Positions 8,694 through 17,717 of a stretch of 60,255 nucleotides of DNA are shown here, piece after piece. The DNA comes from Candidatus Bathyarchaeia archaeon. Its GTDB lineage: Archaea; Thermoproteota; Bathyarchaeia; Bathyarchaeales; DTEX01. Every line of letters starts with the position of its first letter. The first letter of the stretch is position 1. The notes beneath the pieces were generated by a model. That model was given only the letters and a program-made list of their open reading frames with translations. It did no database searches and was not told the DNA's origin. The stretch spans positions 1 through 60,255 of the forward strand of contig JAVZNR010000010.1 of the NCBI GenBank assembly GCA_038882715.1, given 5' to 3'. Position numbers and translations under genes: made by a program.

Positions 8694-9236
8694 ATGCAGA
8701 TCAAAGTTGGCGAAACATCAATCGAGCTCGTTAAAGGGAATATAACTGAGCTGGATGTCGAATGCATCGTTAACGCGGCGAACAGTTTACTCAAGATGGG
8801 CGGAGGGGTTGCCGGCGCGATAAGAAGGAAAGGCGGGCAGAAAATACAGGATGAATGCGATGAAATAGTTGCTAAAAATGGACCTGTGCCGGTCGGAGGA
8901 GCCGTTATAACAGGCGGAGGAAACTTAAAGGCGAAATATGTTATACACGCTGTCGGCCCGGTTTACGGTGAAGGTGACGAGGAAAGGAAGCTTAGGGAGG
9001 CAACCCTAAATAGTCTTAGAATTGCTGAGCAACATAATATATCCAGCATAGCGTTCCCAGCGATCTCGACAGGCGCCTTCGGGTTGCCGAAAAAGATCTG
9101 CGCTGAAACAATGATAGCGGCGACGCTATCATATGTCAGGGGCGGGACAAGCATAAAAAGAATAATTTTCTGCTTATATGATGAGGAAACATTCAACGTA
9201 TTTAGGGAGGTTCTTGAAAGATTTAAGGCTGGTTAG
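8694..9236 (+). CDS. Macro domain (ADP-ribose-binding/hydrolysing) protein
   Basis: This 180-residue single macro domain has the ligand-pocket motifs NAANSLLKMGGGVAGAI near residues 25-41 and SIAFPAISTGAFGLP near residues 114-128. The first resembles active MacroD-type enzymes that remove ADP-ribose from proteins or nucleic acids, or deacetylate O-acetyl-ADP-ribose. The ATG at 8694 has GGTGA six bases upstream. The gene diverges from a transglutaminase gene and is followed by a SIS-domain gene after 116 bases. No ADP-ribosyltransferase toxin is visible nearby, so a housekeeping role is the simplest reading. Confidence 0.92.
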   Translation: MQIKVGETSIELVKGNITELDVECIVNAANSLLKMGGGVAGAIRRKGGQKIQDECDEIVAKNGPVPVGGAVITGGGNLKAKYVIHAVGPVYGEGDEERKLREATLNSLRIAEQHNISSIAFPAISTGAFGLPKKICAETMIAATLSYVRGGTSIKRIIFCLYDEETFNVFREVLERFKAG

Positions 9237-9352
9237 TGGGACGCATCTATTTATGGTCTTCCTAAAAAGCAATTTGTTCGGATACGTCTGCGCGGAGATA
9301 ATTGACGATTTAAAGCAATAAGTTTTTTAGATGTTTTCTCAGAGATTTATCT

Positions 9353-10093
9353 ATGCTACCCCTAATCGAGGAATATAAGAACAAAATTTTCAAGCTGATT
9401 GAAAGGATATACTCAGAGGAATGGGAAGACATTTTGAACGCCTCTAAAATTATGGCTGACTGCGTCAAAGAAAACAATTTAATTTATGCTTTCGGCGCCG
9501 GGCACTCCATGGCTTTGGCTCTGGATATTTTTTATCGTGCTGGCGGCCTGCCTCAAGTTTATCCAATGCTTGACCTAAGCGTGTCAGCCTATAACGGCGC
9601 CATTAAAAGTACAGAGCTTGAAAAGCTGCCTGGATACGCTAGGGTTCTAATTAATTATTATGGCTTGAAGGAGGGAGAAACGCTTATAATTGTTTCTAAT
9701 TCAGGGAACAGGGTTCTTCCAGTTGAAGCTGGGATTGAAGCAAGGAAGAGGGGGGTAAAGGTTATCGCTATAACTTCGGAGGAGTACTCTAAGTCTCTTC
9801 CGGTCGAGAACCCTTATGGGAAAAAGCTATTTGAGGTTGCCGATGTCTCCATAGATAATAAGATGCCGCCCGGAGATGCCGTAATAGACGTAGAGGGTTT
9901 ATCGGCGAAGATAGCGCCTGTATCCACAATAATAAACTCCTTCATCTTACAGAGCCTAGTGATCGCCACAGTTGATAAGCTGATTAAGGATGGTGTTAAG
10001 CCTAGAATTTGGGTGAGCGCGCATATACCCGGTGGAGAAGAGAAGAATAGGGCGATACTGGCAGAATACTTCAGGAGAATCAAGCCTCTATAG
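9353..10093 (+). CDS. SIS-domain sugar isomerase-like protein (UPF0309 type)
   Basis: This 246-residue protein has a SIS phosphosugar-binding fold: FGAGHSMALALDIFYRAGG near residues 47-65 and TLIIVSNSGNRVLPVEAG near residues 108-125. The architecture is like the UPF0309 group of SIS proteins, related to MurNAc-6-phosphate etherase and phosphoheptose isomerase. It probably binds a phosphorylated amino sugar or keto sugar. The next gene, 57 bases on, encodes a BadF-type kinase of the N-acetylglucosamine kinase kind, so the two could phosphorylate and then isomerise or cleave the same sugar. The exact substrate cannot be read from sequence. Confidence 0.82.
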   Translation: MLPLIEEYKNKIFKLIERIYSEEWEDILNASKIMADCVKENNLIYAFGAGHSMALALDIFYRAGGLPQVYPMLDLSVSAYNGAIKSTELEKLPGYARVLINYYGLKEGETLIIVSNSGNRVLPVEAGIEARKRGVKVIAITSEEYSKSLPVENPYGKKLFEVADVSIDNKMPPGDAVIDVEGLSAKIAPVSTIINSFILQSLVIATVDKLIKDGVKPRIWVSAHIPGGEEKNRAILAEYFRRIKPL

Positions 10094-10150
10094 GCGGTTA
10101 CCTATGTCTAAGTTTTATGCGGCTCTAAGTGATCATGGGCTTAACGCGGG

Positions 10151-11158
10151 GTGAAATATCCTTTGCATAGGAAACTGGTTCTCGGGGTTGATGGTGGAGC
10201 AACAAAAACCATATGCGTTATTTCTGATGAAGATTTTAGGGTTGTTGGGGTTGGAAAAGCTGGCCCATGCAACTATAATGTTGTCGGCGTCGAGAACGCT
10301 CGAAGAAACGTTGAAAAAGCTATTCAGATGGCTTATTCAAGTATTAGTGATGGGCAGCTGAAGGGTAAAGTAGCCGACGTGGGATGCTTTGGGATCGGCG
10401 GGTTGACGACGCAGCGTGATTACGAGATAATCTCCAGTAAAATAGTTCCATTAGAATCCGCTAGAAACAGGGTAATAGTTAACGATGTTGTAGTCGCCTT
10501 CTACGCTGCAACAGGCGGCGAACCGGGCATAGTTGTTGTCGCCGGCACTGGCTCCATAGCCTACGGCATGAATAGTAGGGGGGAGAGCATGATATCCAGC
10601 GGATGGGGTTGGCTTATAGGCGATGAGGGGAGCGCCTTCTACATAGCGAGGCAGGCGCTGGCTTCAGCCACGAAGGCCTATGATGGGAGAGGGAGAAAAA
10701 CCATTCTGGTGGACATGTTTAGGGAGGAGTTTGGGGTAAGCGACTTTAAAGATATAGTTCCAAAAATCTACCATGAGGTTACGTCAACCAATATTGCCTT
10801 GCTGTCTAGAGTAGTTTTTTCAGCTGCGAGAAGAGGCGACAGGGTGGCGATGAAAATATTGAGGGATGCGGGTGAGGAGTTAGGTAAAGCGGCGGTTGCC
10901 ATAGCGAGGAGACTTTTCAATAAAGGTGAGCGTATAGTGGTTGGCGTGTCGGGCGGCGTCTTCAGAGCGGATTTAACGGTGTGGGAGCACTTCAAGAAAT
11001 ACGTGTCAAAGCGGCTGCCAAACGTCATATTCACTCCTCCAGTAGAGCATCCGGTTGTAGGCGCGCTGATAATGGGATATAAGGCTCTTAACTTAGAGAT
11101 AAGCGACGAGGATAAGTTGTCTCTGATGGAAAATGTGGCGCGTGAAATTGGGGAGTAA
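10151..11158 (+). CDS. BadF/BadG-type sugar kinase (N-acetylglucosamine kinase-like)
   Basis: This 335-residue ASKHA-fold ATPase shows phosphate 1 motif LGVDGGATKT near residue 12, a connector VVAGTGSIAYG near residue 122, WLIGDEGSAFYI near residue 143 and an adenosine motif VGVSGGVF in the C-terminal half. Members of this BadF/BadG/BcrA/BcrD branch with this length phosphorylate N-acetylglucosamine or related hexosamines; the CoA-reductase activators of the same family carry a cysteine cluster that is absent here. The GTG start at 10151 follows a GGGG tract. It is the second gene of a probable sugar operon with the SIS protein. Confidence 0.85.
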   Translation: MKYPLHRKLVLGVDGGATKTICVISDEDFRVVGVGKAGPCNYNVVGVENARRNVEKAIQMAYSSISDGQLKGKVADVGCFGIGGLTTQRDYEIISSKIVPLESARNRVIVNDVVVAFYAATGGEPGIVVVAGTGSIAYGMNSRGESMISSGWGWLIGDEGSAFYIARQALASATKAYDGRGRKTILVDMFREEFGVSDFKDIVPKIYHEVTSTNIALLSRVVFSAARRGDRVAMKILRDAGEELGKAAVAIARRLFNKGERIVVGVSGGVFRADLTVWEHFKKYVSKRLPNVIFTPPVEHPVVGALIMGYKALNLEISDEDKLSLMENVAREIGE

Positions 11159-11259
11159 ACGCTTCCCTTTAAATCCAAAGATATCGGGAACTTTGTGTTC
11201 GGCTGGGCATCGAAAATCCTTAAATGGGCTACCGCTCTAGTGAATGTTGGTGGATTAAT

Positions 11260-11463
11260 ATGGAGAGGAAGCCTTGCCCAAACATAGAAGTTAACTTGGA
11301 GAATTGTCCATGCACGTATCCATGCGATATTAAAGGTATCTGCTGCCAATGCCTACTTAACCATAGATTGCATGGCGAGTTACCGGCATGCTATTTCCCA
11401 CCTGAAGTCGAGAGAACGTATGATAGATCCATAAGAAGGTTTATAGCGGTTTACAGAAAATAG
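11260..11463 (+). CDS. Small cysteine-rich protein, DUF6485 type
   Basis: This 67-residue protein has seven to eight cysteines arranged CPN...CPCTYPCD..GICCQCL and then PACYFPPE...TYDRS, a pattern I recognise from the DUF6485 family of small probably metal-binding proteins in anaerobes. The frame extends upstream to 11224, but the ATG at 11260 gives the family N-terminus MERKPCPN. Function is unknown; a zinc or iron-sulfur site is likely. It sits between the sugar kinase and KDG kinase genes on the same strand. Confidence 0.72.
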   Translation: MERKPCPNIEVNLENCPCTYPCDIKGICCQCLLNHRLHGELPACYFPPEVERTYDRSIRRFIAVYRK

Positions 11464-11516
11464 CGGAATAAAGATGTGCTTCCAGAGATTCACAGAATAT
11501 ATGCGTGGGGTTCACC

Positions 11517-12482
11517 ATGCTCGACGTCGTTACTCTGGGTGAAATGCTAGTTCAATTTAACCCTGTTACAACTGGGCCCTTAAGGCACGTGGTGTACTTT
11601 GAGAAGCATGCTGCGGGTTCGGAGGCCAACTTTGCGATAGGCATGGTTAGGCTCGGCTTTAAGGCGGGGTTTATAACTCGCGTTGGAAACGATGAGTTTG
11701 GGAAATATATTCTCTCTGTTTTAAGGGGTGAGGGTGTAGATACCTCAAGGGTTAAGATAGACTATGAGGCGCCAACCGGCATATATTTTATACAGAGGGG
11801 TTACCCTATACCGGAGAGGAGCTCCGTGCTCTATTATAGGCGGGGTTCAGCTGCGAGCAGAATGTCGCCTGGAGACATAGATGAGAACTACATTAAGGGC
11901 TCTAGGCTGCTGCATTTAACGGGGATCACGCCCGCTTTAAGCGAGAGTTGCAGAGAAGCCACATTTAAATCGTTGAGGATTGCTGTTGAAAACAAGATTA
12001 TGGTTTCCTTCGACACGAATATTAGATTGAAGCTCTGGCTTAAAGCGGAAAAAGCCCGAGAGACGTTGCTCCCAATGATTGAGAAGGCAGACATAGTCTT
12101 GACTGAACCAGAAGACGCTGAGATCCTAATAGGCGAGAAAGATCCGGGAAAAATAATTGATAGGATGCTTGCGCTGGGCCCAAGGATAATTGCAGTTAAG
12201 CTCGGCGCAGAAGGGGCTGTAGCGTCCGATGGGCGAGCGATTTTTGTGAAGTCAGGGTTTAAAGTCCCGGTTGTCGATGTTATCGGCGCGGGGGACGCGT
12301 TTGCGGCCGGATTTATAGCGAGCATTCTTCGAGGGAGAAGCCTAGAAGAGGCCTTAATGTTTGGTAACGCCGCCGGCGCACTGGTTGTAGCTGTTAGGGG
12401 CGATATAGAAAATCTGCCATCATGGGAGGATATTGAGAAGTTTTTGGCTTTCCAGAGAAAGGAGCCCGTGGTGCTCAGGTGA
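11517..12482 (+). CDS. kdgK: 2-keto-3-deoxygluconate kinase (PfkB family)
   Basis: This 321-residue ribokinase-fold enzyme closely follows the Sulfolobus KDG kinase pattern: LGEMLVQFNP at the start, GPLRHVVYFEKHAAGSEANFA, VGNDEFG, TGIYFIQRGYPIP near residue 85 and the PfkB signature VIGAGDAFAAGF with the catalytic Asp near residue 257. It phosphorylates 2-keto-3-deoxygluconate (and perhaps the galactonate) in the semiphosphorylative Entner-Doudoroff route or in sugar-acid breakdown. I use the ATG at 11517, which has GGGG six bases upstream; a GTG at 11505 is open too. It is last in a run of sugar-related genes. Confidence 0.9.
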   Translation: MLDVVTLGEMLVQFNPVTTGPLRHVVYFEKHAAGSEANFAIGMVRLGFKAGFITRVGNDEFGKYILSVLRGEGVDTSRVKIDYEAPTGIYFIQRGYPIPERSSVLYYRRGSAASRMSPGDIDENYIKGSRLLHLTGITPALSESCREATFKSLRIAVENKIMVSFDTNIRLKLWLKAEKARETLLPMIEKADIVLTEPEDAEILIGEKDPGKIIDRMLALGPRIIAVKLGAEGAVASDGRAIFVKSGFKVPVVDVIGAGDAFAAGFIASILRGRSLEEALMFGNAAGALVVAVRGDIENLPSWEDIEKFLAFQRKEPVVLR

Positions 12483-12497
12483 GGGGAAAAGCAAATC

Positions 12498-12503
12498 TTT
12501 TTT
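12498..12503 (+). terminator. Poly-T terminator after kdgK
   Basis: A T6 run lies 15 bases after the kdgK stop in the 29-base gap between convergent kdgK and infB, as expected for an archaeal U-tract terminator. Confidence 0.4.
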
Positions 12504-12511
12504 CTTAGCCG

Positions 12512-14299
12512 TTAGCCGGATGCCCAGAGAGGTGAAATCTTTCTCATTATCGTGATTATTTCGCCTAAAGCCTCCATCTCGTCGGCGCTTAACTTATCCT
12601 TAAACTTGCTGTTTAGGAGCCTTGCATGCTCCTCTGGAATATGAGAGTAAAGTATGTCTCCCTCATCGAAATGTCTCCCGACGATCGGCCTATCTATTGA
12701 GATGGCAACCTGCCTCCCTTTTCCAGCATTTGGGATCGCTGCGCCCTTATCCTGTATCTGCAGTATTTCGCCTATCTCCTTCCCTTCGCCTGTCATTAAC
12801 CTTATTCTAGGCTTTATCTGTCCGGCTAGGATCTCCACGCCAACTATTGCTGGCTTAGATCTACGGAAAACGTAGCCCGGCAGAACCTTTATCTTCGCCG
12901 GCTTAACCAGCCTCTCAAATTCGCCTCTCTCACGCGTCTCCTTCTCGCTTCTCATCCACTTAATATACTCGTCAATCAAGTGGTAGATGACGTTGTGCCA
13001 GAAGATGGGTATATTGTGCGCTTTCGCCTCTTCCTCAGCGTCGGGTAAAACCTTAACATTAAATGCTAGGACGACGCCGTATAAAGGCTCCTTCTCTTTA
13101 ACGATTGTGGCTTCAGTCACATCTCTCTTCGACACGTCGCCAACGTCCGCCAATCTTACCGGGACACCGTTCCTAGAAAGGCTTTCAGCTATAGCCTCTA
13201 GGGAGCCCAATGTATCCGCCTTCAAGACAACTCCATCAATCTCGGTCGATATCCTTATTTTCCCAATCTCCTCTAAAACCTCCTTAACATATTCGTCTAC
13301 CTTAGCCTCTGAGGGAACCACGTACACCGGCGCCCCGGCCAGAGCGCCTTCAAGGTTTGGTGCAACAATTTTCACTCCGGCAGCCGCGTAAACCTCATCA
13401 ACGGATAGGAATCTCTCTCTGGGATCCCTTATCTCATCGAGCGGTTTAGGCATTAATATTGCCCTTACGCTTGTCACAATGGGTTTCTCCTTGCCGCCTA
13501 GCACTATTATGTCGCCTTTCCTCAAAACGCCGTCATAAATTATCGCGTTCACGGTTACGCCTAAACCAACCTCCTCCCTAACCTCTAGGACCGTGCCTTT
13601 TGCTGGGCCGCTGGTTGTTTGGAGTCTCCCTCTAAGATACTGCTGCGTTAAGCCCGCTAAAACCGCTATAAGCTCCGGTATTCCTTCACCCGTTTTCGCG
13701 CTTGTCGGTATGATGGCCACCGTTTTTGTAAAGTCTCTTATCCTATCAAATCTATCGGCCCTGAAAGATAGCTCAGAGAACTTCCCAATGATCCTATAGA
13801 GATGTTCGTCGAGGATCTGCCTAACAGCAGGCTCCTGCCTCTTGTAGGATTCTAGGAATGGAGCGTTGGGGTAGGGTTTCCAGCCCGGTATTCTGTCAAT
13901 CTTGTTTGCTGCCACTAGAAAAGGCGTCTTCCTAGACTTTAAGATCTCAATAACTTCGTATGTTTGAGCCTCAAAACCCTTCAAAATATCTATGACGAGT
14001 ATCGCTATGTCAGCTATTCCGCCGCCCCTACGCCTCAGGTTCGCGAAAGCCTCATGTCCCGGGGTATCGATCACTAAGAGCCCCGGTATCCGGATTTCGC
14101 CGCCAACGATCCTTAGAAATGGGCCAGCTATCTCCTTTAAAGTATCTATTGGAAAGAAGCTTGCGCCTATATGCTGAGTCATGCCTCCAACTTCACGGGC
14201 TTGAACACTAGTCTTTCTAATTAAGTCTAGAAGCGTGGTCTTGCCAGTATCAACGTGACCGAGGACACAGACGATAGGTTGCCTGATTCGAGTCTCCAA
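12512..14299 (-). CDS. infB: Translation initiation factor aIF5B
   Basis: This 595-residue GTPase joins the ribosomal subunits at initiation. G1 GHVDTGKTT is at residues 14-22, G2 near GGMTQHIGA, G3 DTPGHEAF near residue 75 and G4 NKID near residue 130. Domains II-IV follow, ending in a helical C-terminal segment. The length (about 590-600) equals archaeal aIF5B without the bacterial N-terminal extension and without an intein. The start is TTG. It lies convergent to kdgK. Upstream, 170 bases contain a small inverted repeat described separately. Confidence 0.96.
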   Translation of the reverse strand: METRIRQPIVCVLGHVDTGKTTLLDLIRKTSVQAREVGGMTQHIGASFFPIDTLKEIAGPFLRIVGGEIRIPGLLVIDTPGHEAFANLRRRGGGIADIAILVIDILKGFEAQTYEVIEILKSRKTPFLVAANKIDRIPGWKPYPNAPFLESYKRQEPAVRQILDEHLYRIIGKFSELSFRADRFDRIRDFTKTVAIIPTSAKTGEGIPELIAVLAGLTQQYLRGRLQTTSGPAKGTVLEVREEVGLGVTVNAIIYDGVLRKGDIIVLGGKEKPIVTSVRAILMPKPLDEIRDPRERFLSVDEVYAAAGVKIVAPNLEGALAGAPVYVVPSEAKVDEYVKEVLEEIGKIRISTEIDGVVLKADTLGSLEAIAESLSRNGVPVRLADVGDVSKRDVTEATIVKEKEPLYGVVLAFNVKVLPDAEEEAKAHNIPIFWHNVIYHLIDEYIKWMRSEKETRERGEFERLVKPAKIKVLPGYVFRRSKPAIVGVEILAGQIKPRIRLMTGEGKEIGEILQIQDKGAAIPNAGKGRQVAISIDRPIVGRHFDEGDILYSHIPEEHARLLNSKFKDKLSADEMEALGEIITIMRKISPLWASG

Positions 14300-14331
14300 T
14301 TCAAATCACTCTCGCCTTACCCAACCCTAAG

Positions 14332-14375
14332 AACCGCATCGCTTGGCTGCCTAGGCGGCTGCGTTCCGCGCGGTT
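14332..14375. repeat. Imperfect GC-rich inverted repeat upstream of infB
   Basis: AACCGC at 14332-14337 is matched by GCGGTT at 14370-14375, enclosing a CCTAGG palindrome. It lies in the 5' region of infB on the minus strand. It could form a leader hairpin; it does not fold as a tRNA by eye. Confidence 0.3.
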
Positions 14376-14471
14376 AAGCAATGGATAAGTAGACAAGATA
14401 TATAAATGAATCTCCGCTTAGATACGGCTCTTACAAAGGAGGCGAGGAAGCGCGGGGAGTCGATGAAGACG

Positions 14472-15545
14472 CTATGTAGCTAGTATCTTCATGTAATCAA
14501 CGTTTCTCTTAACGAGCTCTACTGCGGCATTTATTCTTCTTGAATCCTTCGGCTTTATTCTTCCAATAATTTTCTGCACATGCTGGAGCGTCGTATAAGT
14601 GTCGTATGGTACAAGTATTAATGGAATATTGAGTTCATCAGCCCTTGGGAAAACCCTCACGTTTGGATATAGATTTCCAGTCAACACGATCGCTGCTACA
14701 TCGGTTTCAAGAGCTGTTAAAATTATGTCTGTTCGATCACCGCCCGTGATTACAAGCTCATTAGTCACTTTTCGGAAGTATTTTGCCGCGCTCTCAGGGG
14801 TCATTGCACCTATGAGAATAGCCTCAACCATCTTATCCAACCCATCCTTTCCAGCTAAGACCCTTCCGCCGATGAAGTCGCATATTTCTCTAACGGTGGG
14901 AGCGCTTAGCATTTTATCTTCAGGAATCAAACCTAAAACGTTAATGCCAGATTTCTCGATAAACGGCTTAATTACCCGCTCAGTCCGCTCCAACCTGTCC
15001 TGCGGTATCCGATTCAAAATGACGCCGAATATTCTAGTACCCCACCTTATACAGCAGTCCTGAACCTGCAGAACGTCATCTACAACAGAATCCTCTCCAG
15101 CTTTCTCGACCAAAAGTATTTCGGCGTTAAAGTCCCTTGCGAGTTTCGGAACAGGGCATCCTGCAAAGGCGCCTGTGGAGAAAGTGGGCGGCCCCTCTAT
15201 AAGCATTAAATCCGCTTTCTTTGAGATCTTCTCGTAGGCCTCATGTATTTTTTCAATGCAGGATTTTATGTCAATCCTTGTAAAATCCTCTAGAAACTCG
15301 TCTTTTCTAAGCACTAGTGGGCATATATCGCTGCTCTCACATCTCATGTTCAGGATCGATCCAATTATCTCCGCATCCTCATCTACGTGTTCTCTTCCAG
15401 GGATCAGTGAGGAGCTAAAACCTATAGGCTTAAAGTATCCGACGCTCTTGCCCATCTCCTTAGTAATAGATATGAGCGCCATTATAATAGCGCTTTTACC
15501 TGAAAGCTCATCCGTCGAAGCAACGTATATTGCTTTTTTAACCAA
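14472..15545 (-). CDS. BioD-like/DRTGG-domain protein (phosphotransacetylase N-terminal-like)
   Basis: This 357-residue protein resembles the N-terminal regulatory half of bacterial long-form phosphotransacetylases. It has a dethiobiotin-synthetase-like P-loop region (residues 1-210, starting VASTDELSGKSAI where a Walker A would lie) followed by a DRTGG domain (GGDRTDIILTALETD near residues 266-280). The catalytic Pta domain is missing. Such stand-alone proteins are common in archaea beside acetyl-CoA synthetase (ADP-forming), which is exactly the upstream neighbour, 27 bases away on the same strand. A regulatory role in acetyl-CoA/acetate conversion is a reasonable inference. The start is TTG. 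Confidence 0.82.
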   Translation of the reverse strand: MVKKAIYVASTDELSGKSAIIMALISITKEMGKSVGYFKPIGFSSSLIPGREHVDEDAEIIGSILNMRCESSDICPLVLRKDEFLEDFTRIDIKSCIEKIHEAYEKISKKADLMLIEGPPTFSTGAFAGCPVPKLARDFNAEILLVEKAGEDSVVDDVLQVQDCCIRWGTRIFGVILNRIPQDRLERTERVIKPFIEKSGINVLGLIPEDKMLSAPTVREICDFIGGRVLAGKDGLDKMVEAILIGAMTPESAAKYFRKVTNELVITGGDRTDIILTALETDVAAIVLTGNLYPNVRVFPRADELNIPLILVPYDTYTTLQHVQKIIGRIKPKDSRRINAAVELVKRNVDYMKILAT

Positions 15546-15572
15546 CTTACATCCCTCACATATACTTTAAAC

Positions 15573-17675
15573 TTAAATCCTACTTATTATTATTCTTATG
15601 TCAACCCCTAAGCATCCTTCGCCGCTCTCATAAACAAAAAGCGGGTTAACCTCCATCTCAGATATCTCCTTGACCTGCATCATAATCTGCGATATCTTGA
15701 GGATCACATCGATAACCGCATCTATATCTGAGGGCGGCTCACCTCTAACGCCTCTAAGGAGAGTATAAGCTCTGGTCTCCTCAATCATCTGGGCTGCTTC
15801 AGACCTTGTCAGCGGGCCTAGGCGATACGAGACGTCTCTCAGGAAGTTAACGTATATCCCGCCTAAACCAAACATTATTAATGGGCCGAACTGAGGGTCT
15901 CTAACCGCGCCGACGATGACCTCCTTACCTGGAGGCGCCATTTTCTGCACGAGGACGCCGGTTATCCTTGCGCCTGGAATAGCGGAACGCGCTCTCCTCA
16001 CTAAAATCTCATAGTTTTCTTCGGCTTCGCTGCGGCTTCTAACGCCTAGTATAACGCCGCCGATATCTGTCTTATGCAGTATATCGGGTGAGACTATTTT
16101 TAGGACGACCGGGTAGCCGATTGAATCAGCTATTTTTCCGGCTTCCTCCCTGCTCCTAGCTATTCCAGCCGTCGGCATAGGTATGCCCGCCGCCTTAGCC
16201 ACCTCAATAACCTCATCGACCATTAGAGTTGGGCGCCCCTCCAGCCTTGCGCGGTTGACTATATCCGCTATCTTCCCTATGTTTACGTCTAGCTGCGGAG
16301 CTAGTCCTTCAACCGGCATATCACGTATGAGGCTGTATTCATGCATTGTTTTTAGAACGAAGGCAGCTGATTCTGGGAAAGCGTAATTCGGTATGCGGCC
16401 CTCCTTAAGCGTTCTGATGGCTGGAGAAGTGTCTTCAAGCCCCATGAAGGACGCTATTATCGGTTTAGTGGACGATTTTCCCACCTCGGCAACAACCTTA
16501 GCGATCTCCTCACATGGGGTTACAGCTTGCGGCGTTAAAATAACTATTATTCCATCCACATTTCCACTCTTTAAACCGGACTCTAAAGCCAATTTATACC
16601 GGTTTTCTTCAGCGTCACCTAGAACATCCAGCGGATTACTTAGGCTTGCATGGGGAGGCATCTGCTCCCGAAGCTTCTCTATTATCTCGTACTCCAGCAG
16701 CGGTAGATCTAACCCCATCTTCTCGCATGCGTCAGCCGTTAATATACCTGGGCCTCCGCCGTTCGTCACTATTAAGACCCTTTTACCTTTTGGGATTGGC
16801 TGTAGGCTGAACGATATAACAAGGTTAAACAGCTCCTCCAGAGTGTTAACCCTTATTATCCCAGCTTTTTTGAAGGCTGCTGAGAAGGCTGTCTCTGACC
16901 CCGCCAACGATCCCGTGTGGGATGAAACCGCTTTTACTCCGGCGCTAGTTGTTCCAGCTTTTATGGCTATTATAGGCTTTTTTCTAGAGACTCTCCTAGC
17001 TACTTCAACGAAGCGTTCGCCCTCCTTAACGCCCTCTACATAAAGCCCAATAACCCTAGTATCCTCATCTTCGCCTAAAGCCTCTATGAAGTCAGCTTCG
17101 TTTAAATCAGCCTCATTACCTAAGCTTACGAACTTCGTGAACCCAATCTCGTTTCTAATAGCCCAATTCAATATAGCGCTTCCAAGAGCCCCGCTCTGTG
17201 AGACAAACGCTATGTTTCCTGGCAGAGGCATTGAGGGCGCAAATGAGGCGTTCACCCTGCTTTGAACGCTTATTATGCCTAGACAATTGGGGCCCTGCAT
17301 GCGCATCCCGTATTTCCGACATATGCTGACGACTTCGCGTTCTAGCTGCGCCCCCTCCCTGCCGGTCTCGCTAAAGCCAGCTGAGATGACGATTAAACCC
17401 TTAACCCCCTTTAAACCGCAATCCTCGACAACTGACGGCACAATTTTGGCTGGAACAACTATTACCGCTAGGTCAACTTCTCCGGGGGTTTCTCTTATGC
17501 TTCTGTAGCATTTAAAGCCAAGTATCTCGTCAGCGTTCGGGTTTATTGGGTATAAAGCCCCTTTAAAGCCAGCTTCAACGATGTTTCTGAATACTCTGTG
17601 CCCAACCTTAGAGGGGTCTCTGCTTGCACCGATAACGGCTATGGATCTTGGGTTGAAGAACGCGTCCAGCTTCAT
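15573..17675 (-). CDS. acd: Acetyl-CoA synthetase, ADP-forming (alpha-beta fusion)
   Basis: This 700-residue enzyme converts acetyl-CoA, ADP and phosphate to acetate, CoA and ATP, the archaeal way to make ATP during acetate formation. The N-terminal CoA-binding domain begins FNPRSIAVIGASRDPSKVG. The succinyl-CoA-ligase-like domain carries the phospho-His site SSHTGSLAGSE near residue 260. The beta/ATP-grasp part starts around residue 480 with ARLEGRPTLMVDEVIEVAK and contains GYPVVLKIVSPDILHKTDIGGV. Alpha and beta subunits are fused. I choose ATG 17675 (GAGGG six bases upstream) over TTG 17681. It leads a two-gene operon with the DRTGG protein. Confidence 0.94.
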   Translation of the reverse strand: MKLDAFFNPRSIAVIGASRDPSKVGHRVFRNIVEAGFKGALYPINPNADEILGFKCYRSIRETPGEVDLAVIVVPAKIVPSVVEDCGLKGVKGLIVISAGFSETGREGAQLEREVVSICRKYGMRMQGPNCLGIISVQSRVNASFAPSMPLPGNIAFVSQSGALGSAILNWAIRNEIGFTKFVSLGNEADLNEADFIEALGEDEDTRVIGLYVEGVKEGERFVEVARRVSRKKPIIAIKAGTTSAGVKAVSSHTGSLAGSETAFSAAFKKAGIIRVNTLEELFNLVISFSLQPIPKGKRVLIVTNGGGPGILTADACEKMGLDLPLLEYEIIEKLREQMPPHASLSNPLDVLGDAEENRYKLALESGLKSGNVDGIIVILTPQAVTPCEEIAKVVAEVGKSSTKPIIASFMGLEDTSPAIRTLKEGRIPNYAFPESAAFVLKTMHEYSLIRDMPVEGLAPQLDVNIGKIADIVNRARLEGRPTLMVDEVIEVAKAAGIPMPTAGIARSREEAGKIADSIGYPVVLKIVSPDILHKTDIGGVILGVRSRSEAEENYEILVRRARSAIPGARITGVLVQKMAPPGKEVIVGAVRDPQFGPLIMFGLGGIYVNFLRDVSYRLGPLTRSEAAQMIEETRAYTLLRGVRGEPPSDIDAVIDVILKISQIMMQVKEISEMEVNPLFVYESGEGCLGVDIRIIISRI

Positions 17676-17717
17676 AGGCAACCCTCGTTAACTTGGGATA
17701 TCTGTCGAATCCTCATT

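Noticed and set aside
9253-9321. 22-codon ATG frame between the macro-domain and SIS genes
   Set aside because: It has no clear ribosome site, no conservation evidence and is very short; it could be a chance frame.
14300-14471. Possible tRNA or snoRNA in the infB/DRTGG gap
   Set aside because: The GC-rich inverted repeat does not fold into a cloverleaf, and no box C/D or convincing H/ACA pair was visible.
16393-17043. Antisense frame of 216 codons within acd
   Set aside because: Opposite the clear ADP-forming acetyl-CoA synthetase; the product has no recognisable motif.
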